Positions 42,781 through 53,666 of a stretch of DNA of 64,000 nt are shown here, piece after piece (position 1 is the first letter of the stretch; each line of letters starts with the position of its first letter). The translations under genes and the position numbers were made by a program. The stretch comes from Mycocentrospora acerina (taxonomy: Eukaryota; Ascomycota; Dothideomycetes; Pleosporales), in NCBI GenBank assembly GCA_022701365.1, contig JAKUHH010000142.1:102278-166277 (forward strand). The letters run 5' to 3'. The notes under the pieces were generated by a model. The model was not told the origin of the DNA, did not search any database, and saw only the letters and a program-made list of their open reading frames with translations.

Positions 42781-45709
42781 ATGGATGACCTGAACAGCCT
42801 TGACTGGTCGCAGCCCGCCAAACCAGCCTACAACACCCCCGCGGTCTTTCCTCCATTCCGCCAGAACCCCACCCCTCAGCTATCTGGCCACTCTACCCCT
42901 CAGACCACACTCTCTGCACAGCAGTCGGGGACCGGCGCCATCTCTGCGAACAATCGAGTTCTCAAAGCCCCTTCCAAACCAGCAACTCCCGCAAACGATA
43001 GCTTCGCTGGTCTCGTGTCACTCAACACATCAAAAGCTGCAACCACCAACCTCTCGTTGCAGGAGCGACAGAAACAGCTACAAGAAGAGAAGCTTAAGCA
43101 AGAAGCGGAAAGAAGGAAGCAGTATGATGCTAGCTTTGGAGGTGCAGATTCGAGATACTGGGACACGATAGGTAGCGGGAAGAGTACACCAGAGCCTGCC
43201 TCATTTGGCATACCACCCCCTGCTTCGAATGCATCGGGGTCTCATACACTGTCGAGGACCATCAATAAGCCATTTGCTGGCTTAGACACTAGTTCAAAGC
43301 GCCCTGTACAATCTCCGCCTGCCGAGGATGATCTTCTCGCTGCCTTCAACAAGGCGGCTCCAGTCGATGCATCGAGTCACTTTCCACCCATGTCTCGCGG
43401 CAGTGGTCGAAGTACTCCTGCCTACGGTTCCACTGTGTCTAGAGGTCATACCCCATTGCCGCAATCCTCCAACAGCAATGCGCTTATGGACGACGACGAT
43501 GATGACATGTTTGGTCTCAAGCAAATGGCGCAGACATCCAAGTCGCCAGTCCCACCGCCAACAGCTAATGACGACGACGATGATATACTCGGGCTGCTAA
43601 GTAAGCCTGTCTCGGAGTTCCAAAAGAAGGAAACGCCAGCGCCTGTAGTTGAGGGAGCCCGCACCAGACCGCAGCGGGACACGTCGCCAGAACCCGCAAA
43701 CCCTCAAGACAAAGCTGTCGCTGAACTAGTAGACATGGGATTCTCTGCCGACCAATCTGCAATTGCTCTGGCGACCACTGAATCTGGTTTGGATGTGCAG
43801 GCAGCAGTAGGGTGGATTTTGAATCAGGCGCATGCCCAAGCCAAACAAAAGACACAACGACAGAACCAGCAACAATCACGACACAGCCCTGAAAATTTTG
43901 ATGAGCGACCGCAACGAGGCAATAGCAGAGCTAGGGCAAAGGAAACTAGTGAAGATGGACCTATACCTGCCTGGGCGCGAAGCGAAAACTCTCGAAGTCG
44001 ATCAGGACAGCGTAGACAAGAAGGTCAATCGCAAGATAAAGATGTCGCTCAGATTGCATCAGATCTAGGTAGCAACCTTTTCAAGTCGGCCAACTCTCTC
44101 TGGAAGACGGGTCGTAAGCAAGTACAAAAGGCTGTGGCTGATTTCCAGCAAGATGGCGACCCAAACATGCCGAAATGGATGCGAGACGCTCAGGCTGCAG
44201 ATGCTACTCCCCGATCAAGCAGAACGCAGAAGGATAATTCAAGTGCTACTGATGAAGCAATGATGCTGGAAGCTGGTGGGCGTCCCCCCAAGCCGTCACG
44301 TCCGAGCGAGACACGCCAACACCTTGAGCCTCTACCAGTGCGACAGAACAGAGAACAAGAAAGGGTCCATAATGAACAACCAGATCGCATGTCCTCTCAA
44401 TCCCCATCCCAACGATACCAGCCTACAAGTCTAGACAAGCGACCAGCACATCGATTGACTCGGCAAGAAGTTGAAGAGCAAAGTGGTCAAGCATACATCA
44501 GTCCTGCACGGAGGAAAAAGACCACACCCCAGCCACAGGCACAGGTGGACCTTTTTTCTCCAGAACCTACACCAGCTGCGATATCACAACGCCAGCCAAT
44601 CAAAGCTCAGAGCAACAACCCTTTCCTTCAAGCAACATCGGCTCCCAAACCAAGAAGCCCAGCAGCCACGTCACCTCCACCTCGGCCAAAAGCGCCCCCT
44701 CGGCGAATCCCTCCTGCCTCTTCTTCCGCGCTGAACTCGTCAGCATCAGCCCGGCAGAAAGGCTCGGAAGCCTTCAAGCGTGGCGACTATGCAGCTGCTC
44801 ATACAGCTTATACATCTGCCTTGGGACCTCTTCCCCAATCGCACCCGGTTACTATTATTGTACTGTGCAATCGTGCTCTCACAAATATCAAGGTCGGTGA
44901 TCCCAAAGCTGCTGTCGCAGATGCAGATGCAGCCTTAGCAGTCATTGGCGTCTCTAGAGGCGAAGGCGAGAAGATTGCCCCAGGCGGCACAGAAGCAGAC
45001 AAAGATATGAAAGAATTCTACGGCAAGGCGCTTATGCGTAAGGCAGAAGCACTTGAGAACATGGAAAAGTGGACAGACGCACACAATGTCTGGAAAGAAG
45101 CAGTGCACAGCGGTGTTGGAGGTGCGATTAGTATACAAGGCCGCAATCGATGCGAAAAGGCGGCAAGTGGTGGTAATTCGGCCACCCCTGAAGTTGCGAA
45201 ACGTCCTCCCCCAGCGCGCAAACCTGCACTGCCAAAGCCTTCCGCTCTGTCAGACCTTGGCGGCGGTGTCGCTAGTGAGTCCGAGGCCGTAAAGAGGATG
45301 AAGGCTGCCAACGCTGCAGCAGAGAGAGCAGATGATGAGAAATTCGCACTAACTGACCAAGTCGACGCAAAGCTCATATCATGGAAGGGGACCAAGGCTG
45401 ACAACCTGCGCGCATTACTTGGCTCGCTAGAGAAGGTACTGTGGGCCGAGGCGGGATGGAAGAAAGTCAACATGGGCGATTTGGTTATGCCGAACAAGGT
45501 CAAGATCATTTACATGAAAGCTATTGCTAAAGTGCATCCCGACAAGGTGTGTATTCACATAGTGAAAGCATTGTATAGAAGATAATTATGAGCTAACGAA
45601 TAAGTAGATCTCACAATCGGCTACGACAGAACAGAAGATGATTAGTGCAGCTGTCTTTGCGACCCTGAATGAGGCGTGGGACAAATTCAAGACAGATAAC
45701 AACCTGTAG
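42781..45709 (+). CDS. SWA2: Auxilin-like clathrin-uncoating cochaperone (UBA-TPR-J), SWA2-like
   Basis: Two exons, 42781-45546 and 45608-45709, 955 aa. Cofactor that recruits Hsp70 to clathrin-coated vesicles. Long disordered N-terminus with FxDF/DLF-like and acidic DDDDD patches (clathrin/adaptor contacts, inference); UBA domain about 311-352 (VAELVDMGFSADQSAIAL); proline-rich linker with VDLFSPEP; three TPR-like helices from about 656 (KGSEAFKRGDYAAAHTAYTS..IIVLCNRALTNIK); and a C-terminal J domain (about 835-955) with NLRALLGSLEKVLWAEAGWK and the essential HPD in AIAKVHPDK. The last intron splits right after HPDK; exon 2 supplies ISQSATTEQKMISAAVFATL then NEAWDKFKTDNNL, the normal end of auxilin J domains. 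Domain order matches yeast Swa2, so function is fairly secure. Confidence 0.94.
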
Positions 45710-46304
45710 GGTGCGGTATATACCGTTGGACCCAATGTGCAGTTGTGACTGCAGTATCAAACTATAAATACAAGGCATCAACATCTTACCTAACACGATT
45801 TTCTTATCATGACTTGAACGTTGGTGGTTGTGCGCTGCTTATCATGTAAGCAATGAGGTTAGTACTTGCGGCTGAAAATCCGGTTCCTGCAGAACCAAAA
45901 GGCAGATCCCTGTGCGTTTTCCCCAGATTTTCTTGGCGGATGTCAAGAACTTTCTCACATGCTTTCACACTCGCCCGACGCTCTTATCCATCCCATCGTT
46001 ATCGTCACCATCAATCGTCATTTGACGGGCAATATTAGAAACTCTTTCGCTGTTCATTGTACTGGGCCGTTCTGGGTAATCTTCTGGCGCTGACTCACAG
46101 ACCGCCTGAACCGAAACGGTTTTTGTCAATTACTCTCGACATTGGACCGCTGCAGTTGTACGCGACACACCAGACCAGAGCGCATAAATCATTGAAATTC
46201 GATCGTTTGCTGTCTATCCGTCGCGATCCGTGTGCGCACTCTTCTCTGATTACCGGGAAAGAGAAGGGATCCGAATCAGAGTCTGCACATACGTCATAGG
46301 AGCC
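45710..46304. other. Intergenic region
   Basis: 595 bp between the SWA2-like gene and the PQ-loop gene, both on the plus strand. No gene seen; it should hold the downstream promoter. Confidence 0.45.
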
Positions 46305-47523
46305 ATGTTCCCTCCGGCTCAAGGCTTGCGCCTAGACATCGATGCTATTTCGCAAATTTTTGGATCAATTAGTATCGCATGCTGGATAGGTATGTACTCT
46401 TGCTTGGTTATGCGACACATGAGCACTCCAATGATGTTCAAACTCTCTGCTGACACGTGCGGCAGTCGTCTTTTCCCCTCAGATCATTGAAAACTGGAAG
46501 AGAGGCTCTGCAGATGGCCTTTCAGTGGTTTTTATTGTCATATGGCTTCTCGGAGACTTCTTCAACATCTTTGGCGCAGTACTTCAAGGTGTGCTGCCGA
46601 CGATGACGATCCTGGCCGTGTACTACACGCTTGCCGATATTGTGTTACTACTTCAGTGCTTCTGGTATAAGGGATTTACGCTTCGCGATGAGATAAAAAA
46701 ACCCGAGGACGGATCTCATGAGGACGCAGTATCGGCTTCTGAAAGGTCACCGCTTCTCTCTGATAATGCACGTCAAACAAACGGGGCTGTTTACGTTAGC
46801 AATTATACCAATGGAAATGGACACGAAATCACACCGCCAAGAATTTCAGACATTGACAGACGCCAGTCCAACCACTCGCAAGGCTCATTCCGAGAAAGGT
46901 ACCTTTCAATTGATGGCACCCACCTCTCGCCCGTAACACCACTGCGTGATGAATCGCCCGAGGCTCACATTGCACCCCGTCCCAAGCCTGTTCAATCGAC
47001 ACTTCAGACTGTTCTTTTCAATTCCGGAACTATCATCCTTGTTTGTGCCGCCGGAGTCTTTGGTTGGTGGCTCAGCGCATCCCAGGCCCCGCCTTCCTCG
47101 GAAATCCCCGACTCGTATCCCTCATCCATTGAGTTCAGCCTCTGGGGCCAGATCTTTGGGTACATCTGCGCTGCCTTGTATCTTGGATCCCGTATCCCCC
47201 AATTGCTTCTCAATTACCGACGCAAATCAACTGAAGGCATCTCCATGCTGTTCTTCTTGTTTGCGTGTTTGGGTAACTTGACATATGTACTTAGCATTGT
47301 CGTGTACAAGCCCAAGTGCAAGGACGTGGTTTGTGTACCTGGAGAGGCTAGCAACATCTATGGAAGGTATATTGCGGTAAACTTTAGTTGGCTATTGGGC
47401 AGCTTCGGCACGTTGGCATTGGATGCTTGTGTGTTTGTGCAGTTCTTCATATATCGCAAGGATGAGTCGGAGAGTGAGAGTGAAACCGAGACTGAGAGCG
47501 AGAGCGAGACCGATTCGGAGTAG
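46305..47523 (+). CDS. Vacuolar PQ-loop transporter, YPQ1/RTC2 family
   Basis: Exons 46305-46389 and 46466-47523, 380 aa. Seven-helix PQ-loop protein; yeast Ypq1-3 and human PQLC2 move cationic amino acids across the vacuolar/lysosomal membrane, the likely role here. The first PQ motif is created across the intron: ..SIACWI/VVFSPQIIENWKRGSADGLS; the second is in LGSRIPQLLLNYRRKSTEGI. TM segments include VVFIVIWLLGDFFNIFGAVL, TILAVYYTLADIVLLLQCFW, TIILVCAAGVFGWWL, ISMLFFLFACLGNLTYVLSI and WLLGSFGTLALDACVFVQFF. Between the two PQ bundles is a Ser-rich cytosolic loop with SERSPLLSD, a dileucine-type acidic signal suited to AP-3 vacuolar sorting (inference). The C-terminus is an ES/ET/DS acidic repeat. 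76-nt intron, GTATGT donor, GCTGAC branch. Confidence 0.93.
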
Positions 47524-48029
47524 GATGGATTGACCTGGTCAAAAAAAGTTTTGTATTAGGAGAGTGGCGGGTTGTGTACACACATACTACTGACCGCTTT
47601 GTAAGTGTTACTTTGTGTAAGATGGAATTATCTCATTAGTTCACGTTGAATTTGGTTTGCGATTTAAAATCAAATTGGTCAGCAAGACCGTTGCCTCCTT
47701 CTAGACGTCTACAAGTTGCAAACAAGCCATGCTGCTCTTCTGGCTGAACAATATGGTCTGTTTGCACTTCCTGCGTGATCTTCCTCTGAGCTACGCTGCC
47801 TACCATGTGTTGGCTATCTATCAGCCTATATACGCAACTGGAAGCAACCATGTCCGTTTGTCAAAGCCGGTCTCGCTCCGCACAAGGAGTATATTATCCC
47901 CTCCGTTCCAGCCTTCTCAACTTATCCTTCATACTCCTATTGCACCATACATATACCTCTAGCTACCCACACAAGCAACACCAACACTTTACGAAATTTG
48001 CCATATCTACTGCGACCAACAAGTCCAAC
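47524..48029. other. Intergenic region
   Basis: About 500 bp between the PQ-loop gene and the triple-repeat gene; the second half is C/A-rich like a fungal 5' leader. No gene seen. Confidence 0.45.
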
Positions 48030-49660
48030 ATGTCCCAACCTACTCAACTCAAGCCACCTTCTTCTACCACCACCACCAAGCTCAACACATCTATCCACAA
48101 CCACCCACCTACAAATCAGCACAACCAGCACCACCTCAAAGGTCCCCCTTTCCTATTCTCCCCATCCAACCTCCATCCTCAAATAGCAACTAACTCCCCC
48201 ACCCCCAGTCCTCATCACAAAGCCCCTCATCCAAGCCGCCGATCGCCTCATCCACTCATACCCACAGCACTTCCCCTCCATCGAGGGCGCAAAGGCTTAC
48301 ATCGGCAGCATCTGCATGATCAAAGGCTTCGACTACGGTAGCCCTCCTGTGCATGCGCGCGAGTATGTGCAGGATCGGGTGAATTTCCTTGTTGCGGCGG
48401 GGGCGTATGAGAATGGGGAGTTTTACCTGGGAGAGGAGATGAGGGATCGGAGGGTTCTTAGGGGTGAGTTGTTGTTTATTTTTTTTTCTTCCCTTTGTCT
48501 TCTCTCTCCTTGTTCTTTTTACTTTTCTTTTGGGGTTTTTTTTCCATTTCGTTCCTTTCTTGTGTGTGTGTTTTGGTGCTGAGGACATGCAGATGCGATT
48601 GAGAATGACATTGCCCGCCTCTTTCCGCTGATTCGGTCGTGGCCTTGCGAATTTCCGGGCCCGACTGCGGCGAAGAATTTTGTGGAGAGTGTGTGCTTTC
48701 GCGTTGGGTTTCAGTGTACTGAGTTTGGTGGCGTGCCTTTGGGGAAATACAGGGGGTATGTTGCGTTCAATACTGCAAGGAGGGGGTTTGAAATGGGAAG
48801 ATTTACCTTGACGGAGGGTGGGGAGGCGTGGGTTAAGACTAGGACCTTTACTCTTGCTCCGAAACCCCAAACTGCTGCTCGGAAATCGCAGGCTCTAGTC
48901 CGGAAGTTCGACTCACTCAGAGGTACGTATACATAGCCATACACCACGTATCAATCTCTCGTAACCTAAGTACTCACCCAAAATTAGATGCCATTGCCTT
49001 CGATATCTCCCGTCTCACGCTCCTCATCCCTGCCTGGCCTCCCTCTTTCACCAATCTCAACGCCGCACGCAACTTTGTCGGAGACTTCTGCTACAACATC
49101 CGTTTCTCATACTCTGGGTATGATGAAATAGAGATGCAAAAGTACAGCCTATTCGTTCATTTCCGTACAGCAAAGTGGGCGTTTGAAAAAGGGAAGTTTG
49201 CGCTAGACGTACAGGCGGAGAAGAAGGATATTGTTGTTAGTGATGGTGTGTTGCCCGCTGACGAGAAGGTCACGACCGTTGGGGAGACGAGAGGTGGCGA
49301 AGCGACTGTTCCTGTTGCTAGTGTTGCACTCGGATTTGCACTACTTGCTGCGCCTGTCGATTACTTCGGAGATGATTTGGTCAAGACCAAAGGTGAACAG
49401 GTCGTGGGGCTTGAGTGCCAGCCGTGTGGTACCAATACCGAGGCCGGCGCTCTATCGTCGTCAACTTCTACTATCACTCATGCCGGCTTAACAGATAGGA
49501 CCGATAAGGTTGACAACTCTGGGCTCCTGGTCTTCAAGAAAGAGGATCCGTTCAAGGTCAGTTCAAATCGATCCAAGGGTGCACTATGGCGGTGCTAACA
49601 AGTGCATAGGGCCTACTTGCTGAGCTGCAACGGGAATTTGTGATCAAAGCTGCGTTCTAG
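48030..49660 (+). CDS. Protein with three exon-encoded ~75-aa repeats, function unknown
   Basis: Five exons: 48030-48141, 48209-48463, 48593-48922, 48988-49556, 49610-49660; 438 aa. I do not recognise the family. After a polar N-terminus (exon 1) the same module appears three times, one per exon: exon 2, RLIHSYPQHFPSIEGAKAYI...GFDYG...V.FLVAAGAYENGEFYL; exon 3, RLFPLIRSWPCEFPGPTAAK.FVESVCFRVGF..Y.GYVAFNTARRGFEMGRFTL; exon 4, RLTLLIPAWPPSFTNLNAAR.FVGDFCYNIRFSYS..Y.LFVHFRTAKWAFEKGKFAL. Shared pattern: hydrophobic-W/Y-P..F....A+.F+...C...GF..., then a Y..(F)V.F..A...FE.G+F.L end. The introns before exons 2, 3 and 4 are all phase 1. The tail has one hydrophobic stretch (VASVALGFALLAAPVDYF). The first donor (GTCCCC) is weak, though the phase fits, so the N-terminus is the least certain part. 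No catalytic motif seen. Confidence 0.75.
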
Positions 49661-49930
49661 TGAGTCTAGAGAGAGCGTGGCACTGGAACATGTCGATGTA
49701 TTGGTTGGGATCTTGCCTACGGTCGAAAAAGTGTTTTGGCTTGGATACTTCTCATCTCTACCATTTGTTTCTGCTTGCTATGTTACCAATAACGACCAAG
49801 ACCAAGGACAGTTCCTCGGGACATTGCTTGTTCCTACTCTCCATGCAACAAACATTGATATCCAATCCGAATGTCTGGCCCCGATCCTCACAAGATTCTC
49901 TGTATACACATTGTCATTCGTTCAATCATT

Positions 49931-50673
49931 TCACTTTACCTCCTTCTCCTTGCTGTTACCCTTGAGCTTCGCAACCTCCACCTCAATCGCTTCGTCAACC
50001 TCCTTCTTCAGCCCCTTGTATAAACCCAACTTGAACAACACCTCATACCACACAAACAGCGGCGCCAAGAACAGCGCCTGCACCAGATTGTCCAGCAACG
50101 CCGGCTTCCGGCCCTCGAACTTGCCGTGTCCTATAAACTGCAGGATCCAACTCACGACGTGCACGCCAATGGCGATGCTGTTGACTTTTGTCTTGTCGTA
50201 CTTTGACGTGAGTTTATTGGCGAGCGAGGCGGCGCCGAGGACTAATGGTGTGATGGTTGCACCCGCAAAGTTAGGCGAGAGAAGGAGGTAAAGAGATGAG
50301 TAGGTGGCGGCAGTAATGGTACCGAGATTAAGTGGGAGATTAAGGCGGGACAGGAGAGCGGGGAGACGGATGGGGAGGGCGGGTGTGTTTGTGCCCTGGG
50401 GTAGGTTAGCGGGGAAGCCGTGTTTTGGTTGTTTGTGTGAGGACGTCGTGTCTGTCGCGAGGAGAGGCAGGGACCAGGGGGATTCCAGAGGGGATGACAT
50501 ACGAAGAGAATGCCGGTGGCTAGCAGGACAGGCACACAGGCAATGTGTATGGCTACATTGCTAGGATCTCTATGGTAGGCGCCATACTATTCTAGCATTA
50601 GCAGTCGCACCCGATTTTGGTGTGTAGTATCACTTGCAAAGACGAGGTTCTTCTTCAAATCAAAGACGGGCAT
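49931..50673 (-). CDS. MPO1: 2-hydroxy fatty acid dioxygenase, MPO1/DUF962 family
   Basis: Three exons, complement of 49931-50395, 50503-50586 and 50638-50673, 194 aa. ER membrane Fe(II)-dependent dioxygenase; yeast Mpo1 carries out alpha-oxidation of 2-hydroxypalmitate in phytosphingosine degradation. The 12-codon first exon MPVFDLKKNLVF joins to YGAYHRDPSNVAIHIACVPV, rebuilding the family N-terminus, only if intron 1 is a GC-AG intron (donor GCAAGT, acceptor ATAG). Exon 3 starts GTNTPALPIRL and contains membrane segments TYSSLYLLLSPNFAGATITP and PLVLGAASL, then the conserved IGVHVVSWILQFIGHGKFEG with two histidines, RKPALLDNLVQALFLAPLFV and a charged KEKEVK end. Conserved His residues in AYH, AIHI, VHVV and GHG are the expected iron ligands. 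A longer single frame in exon 3 hides the two upstream exons. Confidence 0.92.
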
Positions 50674-51377
50674 GTTGACCAGGACAGTGTGATACAGCAG
50701 TATGTAGCGCTCGTGATGTGGGGATACCGAGCTGATGGACTGTAGCTCTCAAAAGAACGCTAGGAGATTAATACAAGATCGTCGAATAAAGACCTCACGC
50801 GCTTTATATCCCCACGTCTCCAGGCCTGCACAGCCGGATCCCATCATTCCACCGTCCACAAGAACACGCAGGGATGTTCATCCGGCCGAGGCAATTGCGC
50901 GACTCTGATTGGCGCGGTTTCTCGGTAGATGATTGCGCAAGGTGCGCCGGCATTGTCACCCTACCTTTGATCCCAATTTAGCATGTGAGAAGGACGATGG
51001 TGTTGATGCTCCGGCGGGGTCACTTTGAGCCAAGCTGTCCGAAGCGGGATCTCCGGACCATGTTCTGTTGGATGTCGTACGGAGATGGGATGGCGGCGTT
51101 GCGTGATGATAGATAAGGGCAAGGAGGGCGCGACATCACGACAAAAGGATGCGTCTTCCTATACAATCATTGCGCAGGAATGCACACCGAACTGGAAGTC
51201 GAGGGAATCGTCATCATTAGGGACAGAATGCGCAGGCTAACTAATCAGAGCCGCGACGAGGGTATACAATGAAAGCATTACCAGACACGATCCTTTTTGC
51301 GCGGATTTCATCTCACTCATCGTCTAGGCGTACCTCGCTGGCATCGTAAGCAGCTCTTTCCAAGCCACACCAACCAC
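50674..51377. other. Intergenic: MPO1 promoter and MFS 3' flank
   Basis: Both genes are on the minus strand. No gene or RNA seen in these 700 bp. Confidence 0.45.
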
Positions 51378-53666
51378 CTAAACCTGCTTCTCGCCCACGG
51401 ACGTAGGCGGAGCCTCATACTTTACGTATGCGTTTGGCTTCGCCAAGCCCTTCTTGCGGAGGATGTAGGTGTTCCATGCGTAACTGAGTTGCGCCGTGAC
51501 ACTAGGTTCAGGAAGGTGCCCAATATTCTTGTAGAGTTGAGGTTTCGCCTCGCCCTTGCGGCCGAGAACATATCTCCGGATCCACCAGGGCAGATTCTTT
51601 GTTGCCTGGTACTTCATGTGGACCGTCGTTGGGACGGCAAATATGTAGTCCAGCTCTTCCAACGTGCGCTGTTTAGTCTCTGGTAACCAGAGGAAACTGA
51701 AAACATGTCAGCATATGAATATTTGTGTGTTAGAAAGCTCAACTCACATCATCGTCAGGGCAACAATATTCATACCGCCATAAAAGCCAAATACACCCTG
51801 AGGTTTCATGACTTTCAACATACGTGGGAGTGTCAACGATAGGATAGCTGCCCAGAAGTTGTTGGTCGCGACGGCCCACGACATGCCCACCTCACGATGA
51901 GACAATGGGAAAACCTCGGCTGAGTATGTGAAGGGAACAGGACCTGCACCTGGCGAGTAAAATGCACCAAACAGATACACGAAGAAAGCGATGAGACCCA
52001 AATGTGCTGGACTTTCTTTGGGTATGTAGTAACACATGCCAGCCGTGAGCAGTGTCCAAAACATGTTCGGAAACGTGAACAACAACAGTCCACGACGTCC
52101 GAATGAGTCAATGGTCCAGACTGTGGGATGCGTTAGTCCAAGTGCCATGGGTTTCGGATCATATTTTACTCACCAGCAGGCCAAGCGAACGCGAAGTTGA
52201 CCAAACCAAATCCAAAAGAAGCAATCAGAGCTTCTTTCTCAGTGGCACCGCCTTCCCTGAAGATAGTCGAGGAATAAAAGGCAATGATGTTGATCCCACA
52301 CATCTGTTGGGCAATCATGATGATACCGGAGGCCTGAGTCGCGCGACGCACGCGAGGAATTGTGAATAACTCGATGAAGCGTGTGAAGAAGTTGCTCTTG
52401 GGGTTAATTCCTGCCTCTTTGATCAAGACTTCTTCTTGATCCAACAAGCGGTGGGTATAATAGAGGTCGCGAGCCGCCTGCAGGGGAGTATTCCTTAGCC
52501 TCGCAAAAGATTTATACGCCTGCGCATATCTGCGCTTCTTCATGAGCCAGCGAGGCGACTCAGGTACAAAGTAGATACCAAGAACTAAAGGTATAGCAGG
52601 AATGAAGGCAGAACCAAATTGCAAACGCCAGGCGATGGAACCAGTGTTCTGTTAGTTACAAGTCAGCTCCGACCACGAAAAAATCAACTGTGAAAGACAC
52701 TCACCATAACAACCAAGTTGGCAACGGTTCCAAGAAAGATGCCAAAAGCCGTCCAAATTTGCCAGGACATGACAAGACCACCCCGTACACTAGCCGGGAC
52801 GTTCTCGGCGGAGAAAACAGGGACAGTAACTTCCTTCAGACCCATACCTATGCCGAGGAGAACACGACAAACAGCGAGCTGAGGCCATGTCTGGGATAAA
52901 GCTTGACCAATTGGAGCTAGCAATGAGAAGATGGCGGCAATAAATATGGTTCCACGTCGACCGACGAGTTCGTTGACAGGATCAGAGATCCATGCAGTGA
53001 ACAATGCGATAGCAATGTATGGACAGGCGTTGATAAAGCCAATAATCCAACCATTCTTCTCACAGTTGCCAGCTGCCGTGCACGCATCACCAGAGTCGGG
53101 AATGCCCAGAGCCTGACCAAAGGTCAAGTTGGCTCCATTGGATCCGGTTTGATCCCAACCTTGAATCGCTGCGGCAATAGAGTTCAGGATGATTGTGTAG
53201 TACAGAGTTCGGGGAAGCTTGAATCGGTTGGTTATCTCCTCTCGAATACAGTTCCGATCGTCGTCATCCAGCTCTTCAATCTCCTCGAATAGTGCTGGTG
53301 ACTGGGCCACGAGCGCGCCTTTGACAAGAAACTCCTCAATGTGCTCCAGTTGATGCTCCTGGGCGAAACTCTTGACGTCGGCAAGGAGATCGTCTTTGGA
53401 GACCCCTACGAGAGGGTTCCGAACCCTGAGTGCATGAGTGCAAGATCAAGCATAAAAGTGGAGTCGTGTATGACTTACTCTCCTTCGAGGTTGGCAGTAA
53501 GGCGAGCAAGACTCTCCCTGCGTCTCTCTTCACTTTCAAAAATAGAGCCTTTACGCTCATGGTGCTCGCCAGTGATAGGCCTAAGAGATATACTTAGCAC
53601 GAAATAGGAGGCGAACGATCAATTTGGCGGAACATACTCAATCTTGATCTCCTTGGATTCTGCCAT
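51378..53666 (-). CDS. MFS sugar transporter
   Basis: Six exons, complement of 51378-51696, 51748-52120, 52174-52648, 52705-53425, 53479-53580 and 53638-53666; 672 aa. Proton-coupled sugar or polyol uptake is likely (sugar porter family); substrate unknown. The first exon is only 29 nt (MAESKEIKIE). A hydrophilic N-terminus of about 110 residues (ESLARLTANLEGEVRNPLVG ..) precedes TM1, typical of a fungal subgroup. Signatures: GWDQTGSNGAN after TM1, the loop motif DPVNELVGRRG, LLGIGMGLKEVTVPVFSAEN, PESPRWLMKKRR after TM6, QQMCGINIIAFYSST in TM7, DSFGRRGLLLFTFP, PFTYSAEVFPLSHREVGMSW, and FLWLPETKQRTLEELDYIF (the PETK end). All five introns are 50-56 nt with GT-AG ends and matched phases. The long C-terminal tail ends PPTSVGEKQV. 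No linked catabolic gene. Confidence 0.94.
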
